A DNA stretch of 51,010 nt. Origin: Myxococcales bacterium. Its GTDB lineage: Bacteria; Myxococcota; Polyangia; Nannocystales; Nannocystaceae. Both the position numbers and the translations under genes were made by a program. Shown one piece after another: positions 22,430-32,151 of the stretch (its first letter is position 1; each line of letters opens with the position of its first letter). The stretch is from NCBI GenBank assembly GCA_016793465.1, contig JAEUJW010000074.1:1-51010 (forward strand), in the 5' to 3' direction. The notes under the pieces were generated by a model. That model was not told the DNA's origin. It made no database searches and was given only the letters and a program-made list of their open reading frames with translations.

Positions 22430-22957
22430 ATGGCTCGCACCCGGCCGCCACAGCACCGCGCCGACGTCCCCGGGGTATTCATCCTCCGCAGCGACGGCAG
22501 CTTTGACCGCGACCGGTACGACCGCGAGGTCGCGCGCATGACGGCCGACGGCGTCGATCGGGCGACGCACCCGATCGAGCGCTACTACGCCGGCGCGACT
22601 CGCTACGACCTTCAGGCCACGGAGGTCCTGTTCGGTGAGAACGTGCGCGCGGGCGACTACTTCCGCGGCGAGGAGCCTGAACGCTTCATCCTGCGGCGCC
22701 TCGACTGGGAGCAGTGGCACCGGGTCATGGCGCTGATCGAGGGCGGCCAGATCGCGCAGGCGCAGCTGCTCGCGACCAGGATGGGCGTGGTGGCGGTGGA
22801 GAACTCGACGATCAAGCTCGCCGGCGCCGCCGCCGGCATGCTGACCCACGACGACATGCAGCGCCTCTTCGACGCCGACTCGGCGCTGCCATCCGTGCTC
22901 GGCTTCGCCGTGTGGCGCTACAGCCGGCCGCTCACCGAGACCGAAAAAAAAGCCTGA
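22430..22957 (+). CDS. Tail assembly chaperone, short form (G-like)
   Basis: 175 residues in the unshifted frame. It lies between tail tube and tape measure, where siphoviruses encode the G/GT tail chaperones. The protein is soluble, charged and helical (LDWEQWHRVMALIEGGQIA, HDDMQRLFDADSALP) and ends ETEKKA, with the stop immediately after an A8 run. The short form would be the abundant product, bound to the tape measure during tail assembly. Confidence 0.65.
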   Translation: MARTRPPQHRADVPGVFILRSDGSFDRDRYDREVARMTADGVDRATHPIERYYAGATRYDLQATEVLFGENVRAGDYFRGEEPERFILRRLDWEQWHRVMALIEGGQIAQAQLLATRMGVVAVENSTIKLAGAAAGMLTHDDMQRLFDADSALPSVLGFAVWRYSRPLTETEKKA

Positions 22958-23469
22958 GGCTCCTGGCCTGGGCCTGGTCACCGAGCCGGACAGAGACGAG
23001 CCGCGACGGGAGAGCGCGCGTCCGGTGGACGCGTGAGGAGGTGTTCGACTGCCTCGCGCTGTGCAGGCGCGCCGGCAGCCGCGACCTCGACGTCGGCGCC
23101 CGCGAGGCCCGCAACTGCACGCTCGTCCACCCGTCCGCGACGCCGGACGAGCGGTGGCAGTCGGCCGAGCTCGTCCACATCCACATGGGGCGCCCGACGC
23201 GCTGGGACCGGGAGGGGCAGGACAGGGACTTTTATCGCCCCGCCGAGGACGCAGCCGGCGAGGGCTGCCCAGGCGGGTGGTACCGGAGCGGGTTCGTAGC
23301 GTCGATCCACCCCTACCGGCGCCAGCGCGAGGAGGGAGGCGGGCGGACCGACAACCCCCGCCTGGCGCGGTGCACCGATCCGCTGGTGATCGAGGCCGTC
23401 GACTACCTCGAGCACGAGGAGGCCCACGCGCTCGGCGCATTCTACGAGGCCAGGGACGCAGACGGGTAG
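22430..23469 (+). CDS. Tail assembly chaperone, -1 frameshift product (GT-like)
   Basis: Reading -1 at the A run continues the open frame without a stop to 23469, adding about 172 residues (KSLRLLAWAWSPSR then VFDCLALCRRAGSRDL and an acidic end YLEHEEAHALGAFYEA). The downstream segment has no good start of its own, lies in the -1 frame and ends 7 bases before the tape measure gene, exactly the G/GT arrangement. The T part holds several cysteines and is not recognised further. The long form should be a minor product required for tail assembly. Confidence 0.62.
22944..22951 (+). promoter_or_regulatory. -1 programmed frameshift slippery site (A8)
   Basis: Eight A residues are read as gaa aaa aaa gcc tga; the in-frame heptamer is A AAA AAA followed by G. 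The stop of the short frame lies 4 bases downstream. A weak stem (ggctc/gagcc) could form downstream. In this GC-rich DNA an A8 run is very rare, and its placement between the G-like and T-like frames is strong evidence for function. Confidence 0.65.
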
Positions 23470-23476
23470 AAGGCGC

Positions 23477-25594
23477 ATGTCCACGTCCCAGCACACCGCC
23501 GAGGTCGTCATCAAGGGGAAGACCGACGGCGTCGGCGCGAAGCTGAAAGAGGTCGAGGACGGCACCAACAAGGTGAAAAAAGCCGCCGAAGCCGCGGGCG
23601 TCGCGCAAGAGGCGTGGGGTGACAAGCTCGACAAGATCGACGCGAAGATGAAGGGGTTCACCGACGGGATCGGCAAGGTCACCGGACTCCTCGGCGCAGG
23701 TGGTCTGGTCGCCATGGTGACCGGGGCCGCTTCGGCGTTCGGCGAGATGGCCAACCACGCTGCCAAGCTCTCGGCTGCGAACCAGGCCCTCCGGATCTCG
23801 CTCGATGCAGCCCGGACCGCCACGATGGGGCTGGTCTCGGACTACCGGCTCACGATCAGCGCCAACAAGGCCGTGCAGCTCGGGATCGTCGCCACCGACC
23901 ACGAGTTCGCCAAGCTGGCGAATACGGCTGTCCGCTTGGGTGCGGCCGTTGGCCAGGATGCAGCCGAGTCCATCGAGAAGCTCACCGATGCCCTGGACAA
24001 GGGGTCGGCCGACGCGCTCAGGGAGTTGGGTGTTGTGGTGGACACCGAGCACGCCTACCAGCTCTATGCGGCGCAGATCGGCAAGACCGCCGACGCCCTC
24101 ACCGACCTCGAGAAGAAGCGGGCCATCGTCGTCGAGGGGCTCGAGGAGGCGGAGCTCGCAGCCGACAAGTCGGGGGTGGCCTTGGAGGGGCGGGCCCAGA
24201 AGTGGGCGGCGCTCACCACCAAGTGGGAGAACTTCTACGACTCTGCGACCGGGGCGGCGATGGACGGCCTCATCGCGTTCGATGAATGGAACGAGGCCGC
24301 GGCAAAAGCAGAGATGGATGCCCTGGGTTACACCGCCCTGCTCGAAGAGCGGACCCGGGGGCAGACCGTCGCGGCGCAGGAACTCGGCGGGGTCACGCTC
24401 GAGCTGCTCCAGCGGTTCGACGCGATGACCGGTGCGACCGACGCGTGGCGCGTGGCCTCGGACGGGCTGTCCGCGGCGCTCGCCAAGCAGACCGCCGAGC
24501 AGGAGACGCTCGCGAACATCGCCACCATCGACGCCTTCCTGAAGGGGCGGATCGACAAGCAGAAGGCGCCCACGAAGCCGAAGGGGCGCCCGAAAAAAGA
24601 GGAGACGGTCTACAACCAATCCCGCAGCATCTCGCTCGAGGCCTCCTTCGGGGCCACCAACGACATCGCCGACACCCCGCTGATCGAGGCGAGGACGGAC
24701 GCGATGGCGCGGGAGATCGAGATGCGAGAGGACCGGATCGCTCTCCTCGAGCACGAGATGGAGCTCGCGCAGATGCAGGTCGACGCCGGCCTGATGGAGA
24801 CCGACCAGGTCGAGGAGATGGCGCGCCGCAAGCACGAGGCGGAGCAGGACCTGCTCGACTTCCAGCTCGAGGCCGCCTACACGCGCGAGGAGATCGCCGA
24901 CCTCGAGATGCAGAAGCGCCGGGCCGCGACGCGCGAGACCCAGCGCCTCGCCGTCGTCGCCCAGCAGGCGGAGATCAAGTCGCTGAGCGAGCGGCGCCAG
25001 AAGTACGAGGGGTTCGCGGTCCAGGTCGGCGACGCGCTCGGCGCCGTGGCGATCGCCGGCATCGCGGCGGCCGAGGGGCAGGAGTACGCGGGGCGAAAGG
25101 CCGTGGCTGCGATCGCCACGTCGATCCGGGACCAGATGGTCATCACCAGCCTGAAAGAATTCGCGCTCGCCATCGCGTCGGCGGCGAGCTTCAACTTCCC
25201 CGGCGCCGCCGCCCACGCCGCCGCCGGCGTCCAGGCCGGCGTCGTCGCCGGTGTCGCCGCGGGGCTCGGCGCCGGCGTCAGCGCCACCATCCCTTCGCCG
25301 CCCGACGTGTCGGGCCCGTCGAGGTCGACCAGCCCCGGCGCCGGCGCCGGCGCCGGGGGTGCGGGCGGAGGAGGCGGGGGCGGTGGCGGCGACGACGACG
25401 GCGTCCCGACCAGCTACGCCGACGGCGCCCTCTACACCCGCCGGCCCGCCCGCACCCCCGACGCGAGCAAGAGCGCCGGGGGCGTCGTCGTCAACATCAA
25501 CGCCGGCGTCGTCGCCGGCGACGCCGAGAAGACCGGGCTCGCGCTGAAGCGCTTGATCGACACCGCGAACCGCAGCCAGGGGGCCGTGCGATGA
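23477..25594 (+). CDS. Tape measure protein
   Basis: 705 residues, the longest helical protein of the tail block. Long coiled-coil segments (VEDGTNKVKKAAEAAG; EDRIALLEHEMELAQMQVDA; EQDLLDFQLEAAYTREEIAD) alternate with hydrophobic stretches (LGAGGLVAMVTGAASAFG; ALGAVAIAGIAAAEG; AGVVAGVAAGLGAGVSA) as in tape measure proteins that set tail length and are injected with DNA. A Gly-rich linker lies near 630-650. It follows the chaperone genes by 7 bases. At 705 residues a tail of roughly 100 nm is expected by the usual length rule. Confidence 0.88.
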   Translation: MSTSQHTAEVVIKGKTDGVGAKLKEVEDGTNKVKKAAEAAGVAQEAWGDKLDKIDAKMKGFTDGIGKVTGLLGAGGLVAMVTGAASAFGEMANHAAKLSAANQALRISLDAARTATMGLVSDYRLTISANKAVQLGIVATDHEFAKLANTAVRLGAAVGQDAAESIEKLTDALDKGSADALRELGVVVDTEHAYQLYAAQIGKTADALTDLEKKRAIVVEGLEEAELAADKSGVALEGRAQKWAALTTKWENFYDSATGAAMDGLIAFDEWNEAAAKAEMDALGYTALLEERTRGQTVAAQELGGVTLELLQRFDAMTGATDAWRVASDGLSAALAKQTAEQETLANIATIDAFLKGRIDKQKAPTKPKGRPKKEETVYNQSRSISLEASFGATNDIADTPLIEARTDAMAREIEMREDRIALLEHEMELAQMQVDAGLMETDQVEEMARRKHEAEQDLLDFQLEAAYTREEIADLEMQKRRAATRETQRLAVVAQQAEIKSLSERRQKYEGFAVQVGDALGAVAIAGIAAAEGQEYAGRKAVAAIATSIRDQMVITSLKEFALAIASAASFNFPGAAAHAAAGVQAGVVAGVAAGLGAGVSATIPSPPDVSGPSRSTSPGAGAGAGGAGGGGGGGGGDDDGVPTSYADGALYTRRPARTPDASKSAGGVVVNINAGVVAGDAEKTGLALKRLIDTANRSQGAVR

Positions 25595-26385
25595 TCACCA
25601 CTTGCTGGCTCATCGGCTCGACGAGCATCCCGGAGATTGACATTGAGATTGATGGGCAGCTCCTGACGTTCGCCGCCGGCGGGCGCTACCTGTACCACCC
25701 GACCGACGCGCTCTCGCTGATCACGATCCTGAGCGCACACGTCGCCTCCGAGGTCATCGACGGCGAGGCCTACCTCGGCAAGGACCGGCGCGTGCGCGTC
25801 GCCGGCGCGAGCTCGTTCGACCTGACGTGGCCGACGCCGCTTGCCGCCCTCTTCGGGTTCGCCGGCAACCTCTCGGGCCAGGCGACCTACACCGCGCCGT
25901 CGGTCTCGCCGCTGCTGTGGTCGCCCGGGAAGACCGAGTCGCCGCAGGAGTCGCCGCTCGGGACGCTCGGGCGCAGCGTCTACGACACCCGGTTCGGCAC
26001 GAGCCCCGACGGATACCAGGTGGCCGACTCGCACCACACGCAGAAGATCAACCAGTTCACCTGGACGCACATCCCGACCGCCCGCTTCCAGACCACCGCC
26101 CAGGACACCGGCGCCACCGGCACGATCCAGGGTGAGTACACGCGGTTTTTCGACGTCGTGCTGCGAAACGGCGCCAAGTTCCACCTCTGGCGCCTGCTTG
26201 GTGAGTCGCTGACCACCGACGCGACGCCGCAGGCGTGGAGCGGGCAGCACCTGGGCCCCTACGGCTACCGCACCGCCCGCGGCGTGACCTGGGACTTCCA
26301 GCGCTCGACGGGCTTCGCCACCGTCGACCGCTACAACAACGTCACGATCGACACGATCGTCGTGCCCGAATACGAGGTGACCTGA
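25591..26385 (+). CDS. Distal tail/baseplate protein (probable)
   Basis: 264 residues from an ATG overlapping the tape measure stop. Beta-rich with many aromatic residues (GRYLYHPTDALSLITIL, RFQTTAQDTGATGTIQGEY, HLGPYGYRTARGVTWDFQRS). The gene follows the tape measure and overlaps the large hub gene, the usual place of the distal tail protein or its equivalent. Assignment is by position. Confidence 0.55.
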   Translation: MITTCWLIGSTSIPEIDIEIDGQLLTFAAGGRYLYHPTDALSLITILSAHVASEVIDGEAYLGKDRRVRVAGASSFDLTWPTPLAALFGFAGNLSGQATYTAPSVSPLLWSPGKTESPQESPLGTLGRSVYDTRFGTSPDGYQVADSHHTQKINQFTWTHIPTARFQTTAQDTGATGTIQGEYTRFFDVVLRNGAKFHLWRLLGESLTTDATPQAWSGQHLGPYGYRTARGVTWDFQRSTGFATVDRYNNVTIDTIVVPEYEVT

Positions 26386-29300
26386 TGGCCGAGCTCGCCG
26401 ACCTCCGCATGCGCACGCACATGCGCCACGCCTACCTGCTCCTGATCGAGGGGGTGCCCTTCGCGTTCACGGACGAGCCGGACCTGACCAGCGGGTGGTG
26501 GCTGCTCGACGACCGCCGCATCCTCGGCGGGCTGTCGGTTCCGCGGAACCTGCGGGTCTCGCTGGACCTCGAGTCCGGGCTCATCGAGGAGGACTCGGCG
26601 ACGTTCCAGCTGCTCGACATCGACGGCACCATCCCCAGGTTCTTCGGCGGGCTCGAGAAGCCGTATCAGCAGCTCGGGCGGCGCCTGCCCGCCGGCACCG
26701 CGGCGATCGCGGCGCCGCTGGTCGGCGCCGACCAGGACAGCATCCCCGCGGACGAGGGCGGCTACATCGGGACCGAGGCCATCGGCCCGGACGGCGAGCG
26801 GGGCTACTACAGTCACGTCCCGTGGGCGTTCATGCCCGGCCAGGACCACCCGGCGATCGACGAACCGTTCCCCGTCTTCACGACCCGGGAGACCGGGCCG
26901 CTGCTCGTGGAGGGCCGCCGGGTCGCGCTCTACCGGCTCATCTACGACCCCGAGACGGGCGCGTGGCCGAGCTTCGGCGACCAGATCGAGGCCGCTGCCG
27001 CGGGCGGCTGGTCGCGGATGCTGTGGTGGGGGACGCTGCGCCAGGCCGGCAAGGTGGAGGGACGCGTGTGGTCGGTGGCGATCGCCGGCCCGGGCTCGTG
27101 GCTGCGCCGCTCCCTCGGCAGCCGCGCGCCGACGAAGTGGTACCCGGTCACGTCGGAGGCGGTGTTCAGCGACAACGAGCGCAAGGTCTCGATCGACTTC
27201 TACAAGTCGGAGATCAACGGGACGGAGAGGTGGTACGGCCACGACGTGGCGACATACAGCGTGCCCGACGGCACGCCTGCGGCGGTGGCGGCGTACCTCG
27301 CCACCGCGATCACGACCGTCGCTGGCGCTGCGGGGCAGGACGGGGTGTGGACGTCGGACGTGCCGGTCGCCGGCGCCGCCGCGTCGATAGACTTCGGCCT
27401 CGGCTCGGTCACGGTGTCGACGCTCAGCAACGCCGGGTTCGCCGCCCGGCTGAACCTCAACCTGCACATCCGGGTGTGGCGCCTACTCGGCTGGGATCCG
27501 CTCTACGAGCCCGGCAGCCTCGCCGGGCCTCAGCCGCTCTTCACCGACGGCGGTGACGGCTACTTCCTCGCCTTCTTCGCCACGGTGCCGCCGGGCAGCG
27601 ACCCGATCAGCCAGGACGGCAGCGGCTGGGACGGCGACGGGATCCCCCGCATCTACAAACCCCTGTACGTCGGCGGCGTCTCGATCCTGTCCGGCGCGGG
27701 CGACCAGGTCGTCTCGATCGCCACGGAGAATTTGGAGCAGCTCTACTGCGAGGGGCAGACGATCCGCCCGCGCCCGTCCTTCGCCGAGCTCGAGGGCACG
27801 CCGGTCGACGCGTGGCGCCTGTGGGCGTTCAAGGGGCCGATCCAACTCCCGGGCCAGGACGAGCCGCAGGACACCGTGCAGGTCGCCCGCTGCGGCTGGC
27901 TGAGCGACGGCGCCGGCGTCGTCGAGGACGACGCCTCGAACATCCACAAGGGCCTGTACATCTCGCGTTGGCTGGACCCAAGGCTCTTCGGCCTCGACTA
28001 CGCCCCGATCGACAAAACGACCGGATGGGTGAGCAACGACGGCGCCGAGGACGTCGAGCGCCAGATCCAGTGCTCGCCGTTGACGTTCTTCGGCCTCAAA
28101 TTCAATCAGCCGGACCGTGCCGCCGACACCATCGTGCGAATCCTGGCGTCGACCGGCACGGGCGCGTGGGACCCGACCAAGGTGGACGTCGACGACGACA
28201 ACGATATCAAGAGCTATTCCGCATCGTGGTTCACCGAGGGGACCAACTCGACAGGGCTCGACTTCCCTGCCATGGACGCCGAGATCTACGATCTAAGCCT
28301 GCAGATCCCAGCGGCCATGATCGACACGGCGACATTCGGCGACGTCGTGGAAGATCTTCCCGGCGGCGCGTCAGGCCCGCTCGCCCTCGGGAAGGTGGCC
28401 ATCCAGGGGACGAGCATCCAGTCCGAGGAACTGCTGGGCGCGCTGCTCGCCCCACGCGGCTGGTGCTTCTCGCTGAAGCGCGGCCGGATCGGCCTGTTCG
28501 CGCCCCACATCGGCTCCGAGGGCAAGTATCAGGACGGCGTCGACCTCGAGATCACGCCCAGCGATCTGCACGGCGAAGCGGGGGATCCCGCGTCGACGAT
28601 CCCGGAGGTGGAGCTGCGGCCGGTCTACCCCTTCGACCGCGTGACCGTGTCGTACGCGGGCAGCCCAGTCGAGGCCTGGCTCGACGGCATGGTCGACTAC
28701 TCCGCCAAGGCCCGCGACCCCGGCGCCCGTGCCCGGCTCGGGACCAGGAGTCGCGACGTCAAGGCGCCCGACCTCATCGCCACCGAGTGGTTCGTCGACG
28801 GGCCGTCCCAGGTCGACGCGGGCACCGTGCTGACCTGGCAGAACGAGCTCCGCAAGCTCTGGGAGATCAGCATCGCGTCTTGGCTCGCCCGCCCGCATCG
28901 TCTGCTCACCGGCCTGCGCATCGCGCGGCCGAAGGGCCAGGACATCTACCCCGGCGCGATCCTCCGGCTCACGAACCCGTGGCCGGCCAATTCGGTCGGC
29001 GGGTACGGCGTCGTCGGCGGCTACGCCCGCGTGCTCTCCGTGACGATCGAGACCGACAGCTGCGCCGCGGTGGTCGACTGCCTCCTCGAGGGGCAGGCGA
29101 CCACCGCGCTGCGCTGGGCGCCGATCGTCCGCGTCGTCGACGACGTCGAGGAGGACACGGACCGATTCGACCCAATCACACGGAAGTTCTTCGTGCAAAA
29201 CTGGGGCGGCTCGCCGCCGCCGCTCGCGGCCTTCATCAAGCCGGCGAACCTGAATGCGCCGGAGCAGCCGGCCAAGCTCATCGGCCTGCAGTACGACGGC

Positions 29301-29528
29301 AACGCCTGGGCCGCGAGCTTCAGTTGCTACGTGGAGGCCGTGTCGACGCTCGACAACTCGATCACGCTGACCGGCGGCGGCATCGACGGCATCTACCGGA
29401 ACCGCAAATACACCGTCCTCGTCCTCGCGCCCCGCGACGATCCCGAGCAAGCCGAGTGGGTGGGCGCCCTCTACGCGCGGCACACGGCCCTCCCGCCCTC
29501 GCCCACGGCGCCGAAGCTTCCGGTGTGA
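26385..29528 (+). CDS. Large tail hub/tip protein
   Basis: 1047 residues from an ATG overlapping the previous stop by one base (TGATG). The N-terminus (YLLLIEGVPFAFTDEPDLTS) and repeated beta segments resemble central baseplate or tail-tip hub proteins; a C-terminal region (FDRVTVSYAGSPVEAWLDGM, ELRKLWEISIASWLARPHRL, IYPGAILRLTNPW) has the look of the late-gene hub domains of siphoviruses. It should bind the tail tube end and carry receptor-binding proteins. No lytic motif recognised. Confidence 0.6.
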   Translation: MAELADLRMRTHMRHAYLLLIEGVPFAFTDEPDLTSGWWLLDDRRILGGLSVPRNLRVSLDLESGLIEEDSATFQLLDIDGTIPRFFGGLEKPYQQLGRRLPAGTAAIAAPLVGADQDSIPADEGGYIGTEAIGPDGERGYYSHVPWAFMPGQDHPAIDEPFPVFTTRETGPLLVEGRRVALYRLIYDPETGAWPSFGDQIEAAAAGGWSRMLWWGTLRQAGKVEGRVWSVAIAGPGSWLRRSLGSRAPTKWYPVTSEAVFSDNERKVSIDFYKSEINGTERWYGHDVATYSVPDGTPAAVAAYLATAITTVAGAAGQDGVWTSDVPVAGAAASIDFGLGSVTVSTLSNAGFAARLNLNLHIRVWRLLGWDPLYEPGSLAGPQPLFTDGGDGYFLAFFATVPPGSDPISQDGSGWDGDGIPRIYKPLYVGGVSILSGAGDQVVSIATENLEQLYCEGQTIRPRPSFAELEGTPVDAWRLWAFKGPIQLPGQDEPQDTVQVARCGWLSDGAGVVEDDASNIHKGLYISRWLDPRLFGLDYAPIDKTTGWVSNDGAEDVERQIQCSPLTFFGLKFNQPDRAADTIVRILASTGTGAWDPTKVDVDDDNDIKSYSASWFTEGTNSTGLDFPAMDAEIYDLSLQIPAAMIDTATFGDVVEDLPGGASGPLALGKVAIQGTSIQSEELLGALLAPRGWCFSLKRGRIGLFAPHIGSEGKYQDGVDLEITPSDLHGEAGDPASTIPEVELRPVYPFDRVTVSYAGSPVEAWLDGMVDYSAKARDPGARARLGTRSRDVKAPDLIATEWFVDGPSQVDAGTVLTWQNELRKLWEISIASWLARPHRLLTGLRIARPKGQDIYPGAILRLTNPWPANSVGGYGVVGGYARVLSVTIETDSCAAVVDCLLEGQATTALRWAPIVRVVDDVEEDTDRFDPITRKFFVQNWGGSPPPLAAFIKPANLNAPEQPAKLIGLQYDGNAWAASFSCYVEAVSTLDNSITLTGGGIDGIYRNRKYTVLVLAPRDDPEQAEWVGALYARHTALPPSPTAPKLPV

Positions 29529-29531
29529 CCC

Positions 29532-30839
29532 ATGACCGCCTACGACCGCAACGCCAAAGCCGACACCGTCGGGCTCTTCCTCAACGCCGGGGCCGGCGCC
29601 GCCGACCTGGTGACCGACCACAGCCAGCACGCCGGCAACCTCGTCAACAACACGACGTACCTGACGACGATCGACCAGCGCTTCGCCGTCCGGTCGCCGC
29701 GGGAGATCTCGATCGTCGCCAACCTCTCGAACACACAGACCGGCGCGCTGCTCAACTTCGGCAACGCCGCGGGGACCGGCTACGTCTACCGGGTCTCGAT
29801 CTCGATGGGCGTCGTCTACTTCCGCAGCAACGACGGCGCGATCGTCACCCAGATCACCGCGCCGGGGATCACTGGCACCCCCAGCGCCTACGTGCTCCAC
29901 TGGTCGACTGGCTACGACCCGATCGCCGGCGACTTCTTCAGCGAGTGCGCGCTCTGCCGCATCGCCTCGGGCGCGTGGGCGCTCGAGCGTACGGTGCACG
30001 CGGAGCCAGCGTCGCCCGGCGCGGGCTACCAGCTCAACATCCTCGGGTACGGCGCGGGCGTCGGCCTGTGGACCGGCGGGCTCGCAAACCTCAGCTCGGT
30101 CCGGGTCTCATCGCGGTTCCACAGCACGACGGAGGCGCGCGAGGACTGGCAGACGGAGTCCTCGGCGCCCTCGCCGCTCGGCTACCAGCCGCCGCTCGAG
30201 CTCGCCCCGACCGCCCTCGACTTCTTCACGGGTGACCAGGGCGACGACGTCGCGGACGCGCTCCTGGACCCCGAGACCTTCGCCGGCCCGGCGGAGTGGC
30301 TGGCGGTGCTGCACGCCGGCGCGCACCGCCAGCGGCTCTTCAGCCCGCTCCTCAACATCGTCTTCAACGCCCCGCCGACGCTCCAGAACACGTGGCTGCC
30401 GGCGAACTGGTACAAGCAGGGGGCGACGGGCGACACGGCGCGGCGCTACGGGCTCGGGCACGTCTTCCTGTGCCCCTGCCCGATCGCACCGACCGGAGGG
30501 GGGTTGGTGGCCCGGGTTCGCGTGCACGTCCAGTCGTGGATCGCCGCCGGCGCGCCGGGCGGCACCACGGCGCGGATCGACCTGCGGATGCGGTCGACCA
30601 GCGAGATCGACGGTGGCGCGCCGGGGCAGATCGAGATGACAGCGGTCGCCTCGTGCACCACCAATCACACGTCCTCCGGCGTCGGCGAGTGGGTCGACCT
30701 CGGCGAGCTGACGATCCGGCAGAGCGACGGGCAGACGTTCCTCGCGCTCGGGATCGACTTCGCGTCCGGCACAGGGGCGTCGTTCCGGCGCGCGCGCATC
30801 AAGGCCATCGCGGCCGACGTTTACGTGAAGGCGGTGTGA
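29532..30839 (+). CDS. Phage tail structural protein, possible receptor-binding
   Basis: 435 residues. The first 200 residues resemble a lectin- or laminin-like jelly roll as in many tail proteins (SPREISIVANLSNTQTGALL, VSISMGVVYFRSNDGAIVTQ); the remainder is another beta-rich domain. No coiled coil or collagen-like repeat. It starts 3 bases after the hub gene. Position in the distal tail block supports adhesion or fibre function, unproven. Confidence 0.5.
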   Translation: MTAYDRNAKADTVGLFLNAGAGAADLVTDHSQHAGNLVNNTTYLTTIDQRFAVRSPREISIVANLSNTQTGALLNFGNAAGTGYVYRVSISMGVVYFRSNDGAIVTQITAPGITGTPSAYVLHWSTGYDPIAGDFFSECALCRIASGAWALERTVHAEPASPGAGYQLNILGYGAGVGLWTGGLANLSSVRVSSRFHSTTEAREDWQTESSAPSPLGYQPPLELAPTALDFFTGDQGDDVADALLDPETFAGPAEWLAVLHAGAHRQRLFSPLLNIVFNAPPTLQNTWLPANWYKQGATGDTARRYGLGHVFLCPCPIAPTGGGLVARVRVHVQSWIAAGAPGGTTARIDLRMRSTSEIDGGAPGQIEMTAVASCTTNHTSSGVGEWVDLGELTIRQSDGQTFLALGIDFASGTGASFRRARIKAIAADVYVKAV

Positions 30840-30842
30840 GAC

Positions 30843-32150
30843 GTGGCAGTTCGAAAGACAGATCTCGGCGCGGTCGCGGCGCAGCAATTCAGCCCGGTTG
30901 GGCTCGGCGACAAGATCAAGGGCGGCACGCTGGCGACGCAGAGCACGAGGGACGCCGCCCTGTACACGCAGATCCGCAGCGCGCCGCACGGTCGGCGGGT
31001 CCTGTGCCGCGCCGGCATCCAGGGGCAGACGAGCACCCTGGTGCCCGACGGCTTCGACCCCGAGCTGCCGGCGCAGATCTACCCGCTCGCCACCTTCGCC
31101 CGGGTCATCGCGCGGTCGAAGACGAAGCTCACCCCGGGATACGCCGTGGCCGCGCGGGCGGTCTTCCTGCCGAGCGGTCCCACGCAGCGATTCGTGCTCG
31201 GCGAGTGGAAGGCAGGGAGCAGCAACGCGAAGCTCAGGATCGACGTGCTCTTCGACAACGGCGTGACGACGTCCACCGACAGTCGCACGTTCGAACCGAA
31301 GTTCTCCGTCGAGCAATACAAGGCCCTGCCGCCCGGCGCCGGCGCGGCGTGGGGCGTCCTCGAAACGCTTGAGGAGGTGCCGATCAGTCCGGGTGGAATC
31401 GGGTGGACCGAGGGTGTCGAGGTGACCATCACGATCACCGCGATCGGTGGCGCTCGCCCCGTCGACGTCGTCGTGTACGAGCAGCCGGCGACAGCGTTCC
31501 ACGACGAGACGAGGCGTGAGGGCACAATCTCGAACTGTCCATCGACGGTGGCGTACCCGCATCCCCTGACCGCCGTAGGGCAGCCGGACGATCCGACCCG
31601 CGGGAGCCAGGCCGCCAACAAGGCGACGGCCGACCAGCGCGGCGTGTGGGGTCCGGCGATCCTGCACTGGTCCTGCTGGAACGAGGACACGGCTCTCGTG
31701 ACGGCCTCCGAGGGCGCGGCCGTGTCGATCACCCAGACCTCATTCCGCGACCTGCAGTCGACCGCGATCGCCTCCTTCGGCGCCGGGAACCCAGGATGGT
31801 CGGCGTCGTCGGGTGCCTACGGGCGCACGCTGGAGCAGTCGGGCCTCCTCGAGCTGCGGGACGTCAATGGCTGCAGCCCCGTGCTCGTCCGGGCCTACGC
31901 GCGCGTCCTGAAGAACGCCGACGTCGGGACGATCCGCTTCCAGGCCGAGGCCTACAGCTACCGCGACCTGACCGTCACCGGCAGCACCACGTTCGGCTGG
32001 TACGCCGGCCTCGCCTGGCTGCGCGTCCCCGTGCACGCCTCGCTCGACAGCCTCGTGCAGGTCCTGTGCAAGGTCGGCGGCGCCGGGCAGGCGCTCGAGG
32101 TCCGCTACCTCAGCGCCGAGTTCGGCGGGCACTACACCGTCACGCAGTGA
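30843..32150 (+). CDS. Phage distal structural protein
   Basis: 435 residues from GTG 30843. N-terminal 40 residues are polar, then beta-rich domains (GYAVAARAVFLPSG, RFVLGEWKAGSSNAKLRIDV, VEVTITITAIGGARPVDVVV) with jelly-roll character; the end VRYLSAEFGGHYTVTQ resembles fibre tips. It has the same length as the preceding protein but no obvious sequence similarity. Last + strand late gene; it faces the reverse-strand lipoprotein gene with a 1-base gap between stops. Confidence 0.5.
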   Translation: MAVRKTDLGAVAAQQFSPVGLGDKIKGGTLATQSTRDAALYTQIRSAPHGRRVLCRAGIQGQTSTLVPDGFDPELPAQIYPLATFARVIARSKTKLTPGYAVAARAVFLPSGPTQRFVLGEWKAGSSNAKLRIDVLFDNGVTTSTDSRTFEPKFSVEQYKALPPGAGAAWGVLETLEEVPISPGGIGWTEGVEVTITITAIGGARPVDVVVYEQPATAFHDETRREGTISNCPSTVAYPHPLTAVGQPDDPTRGSQAANKATADQRGVWGPAILHWSCWNEDTALVTASEGAAVSITQTSFRDLQSTAIASFGAGNPGWSASSGAYGRTLEQSGLLELRDVNGCSPVLVRAYARVLKNADVGTIRFQAEAYSYRDLTVTGSTTFGWYAGLAWLRVPVHASLDSLVQVLCKVGGAGQALEVRYLSAEFGGHYTVTQ

Positions 32151-32151
32151 C

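Noticed and set aside
21737..25216. 1159-residue - strand open frame across the tail genes
   Set aside because: Antisense shadow of the tail tube, chaperone and tape measure genes; composition is Gly/Arg/Val-rich with no domains.
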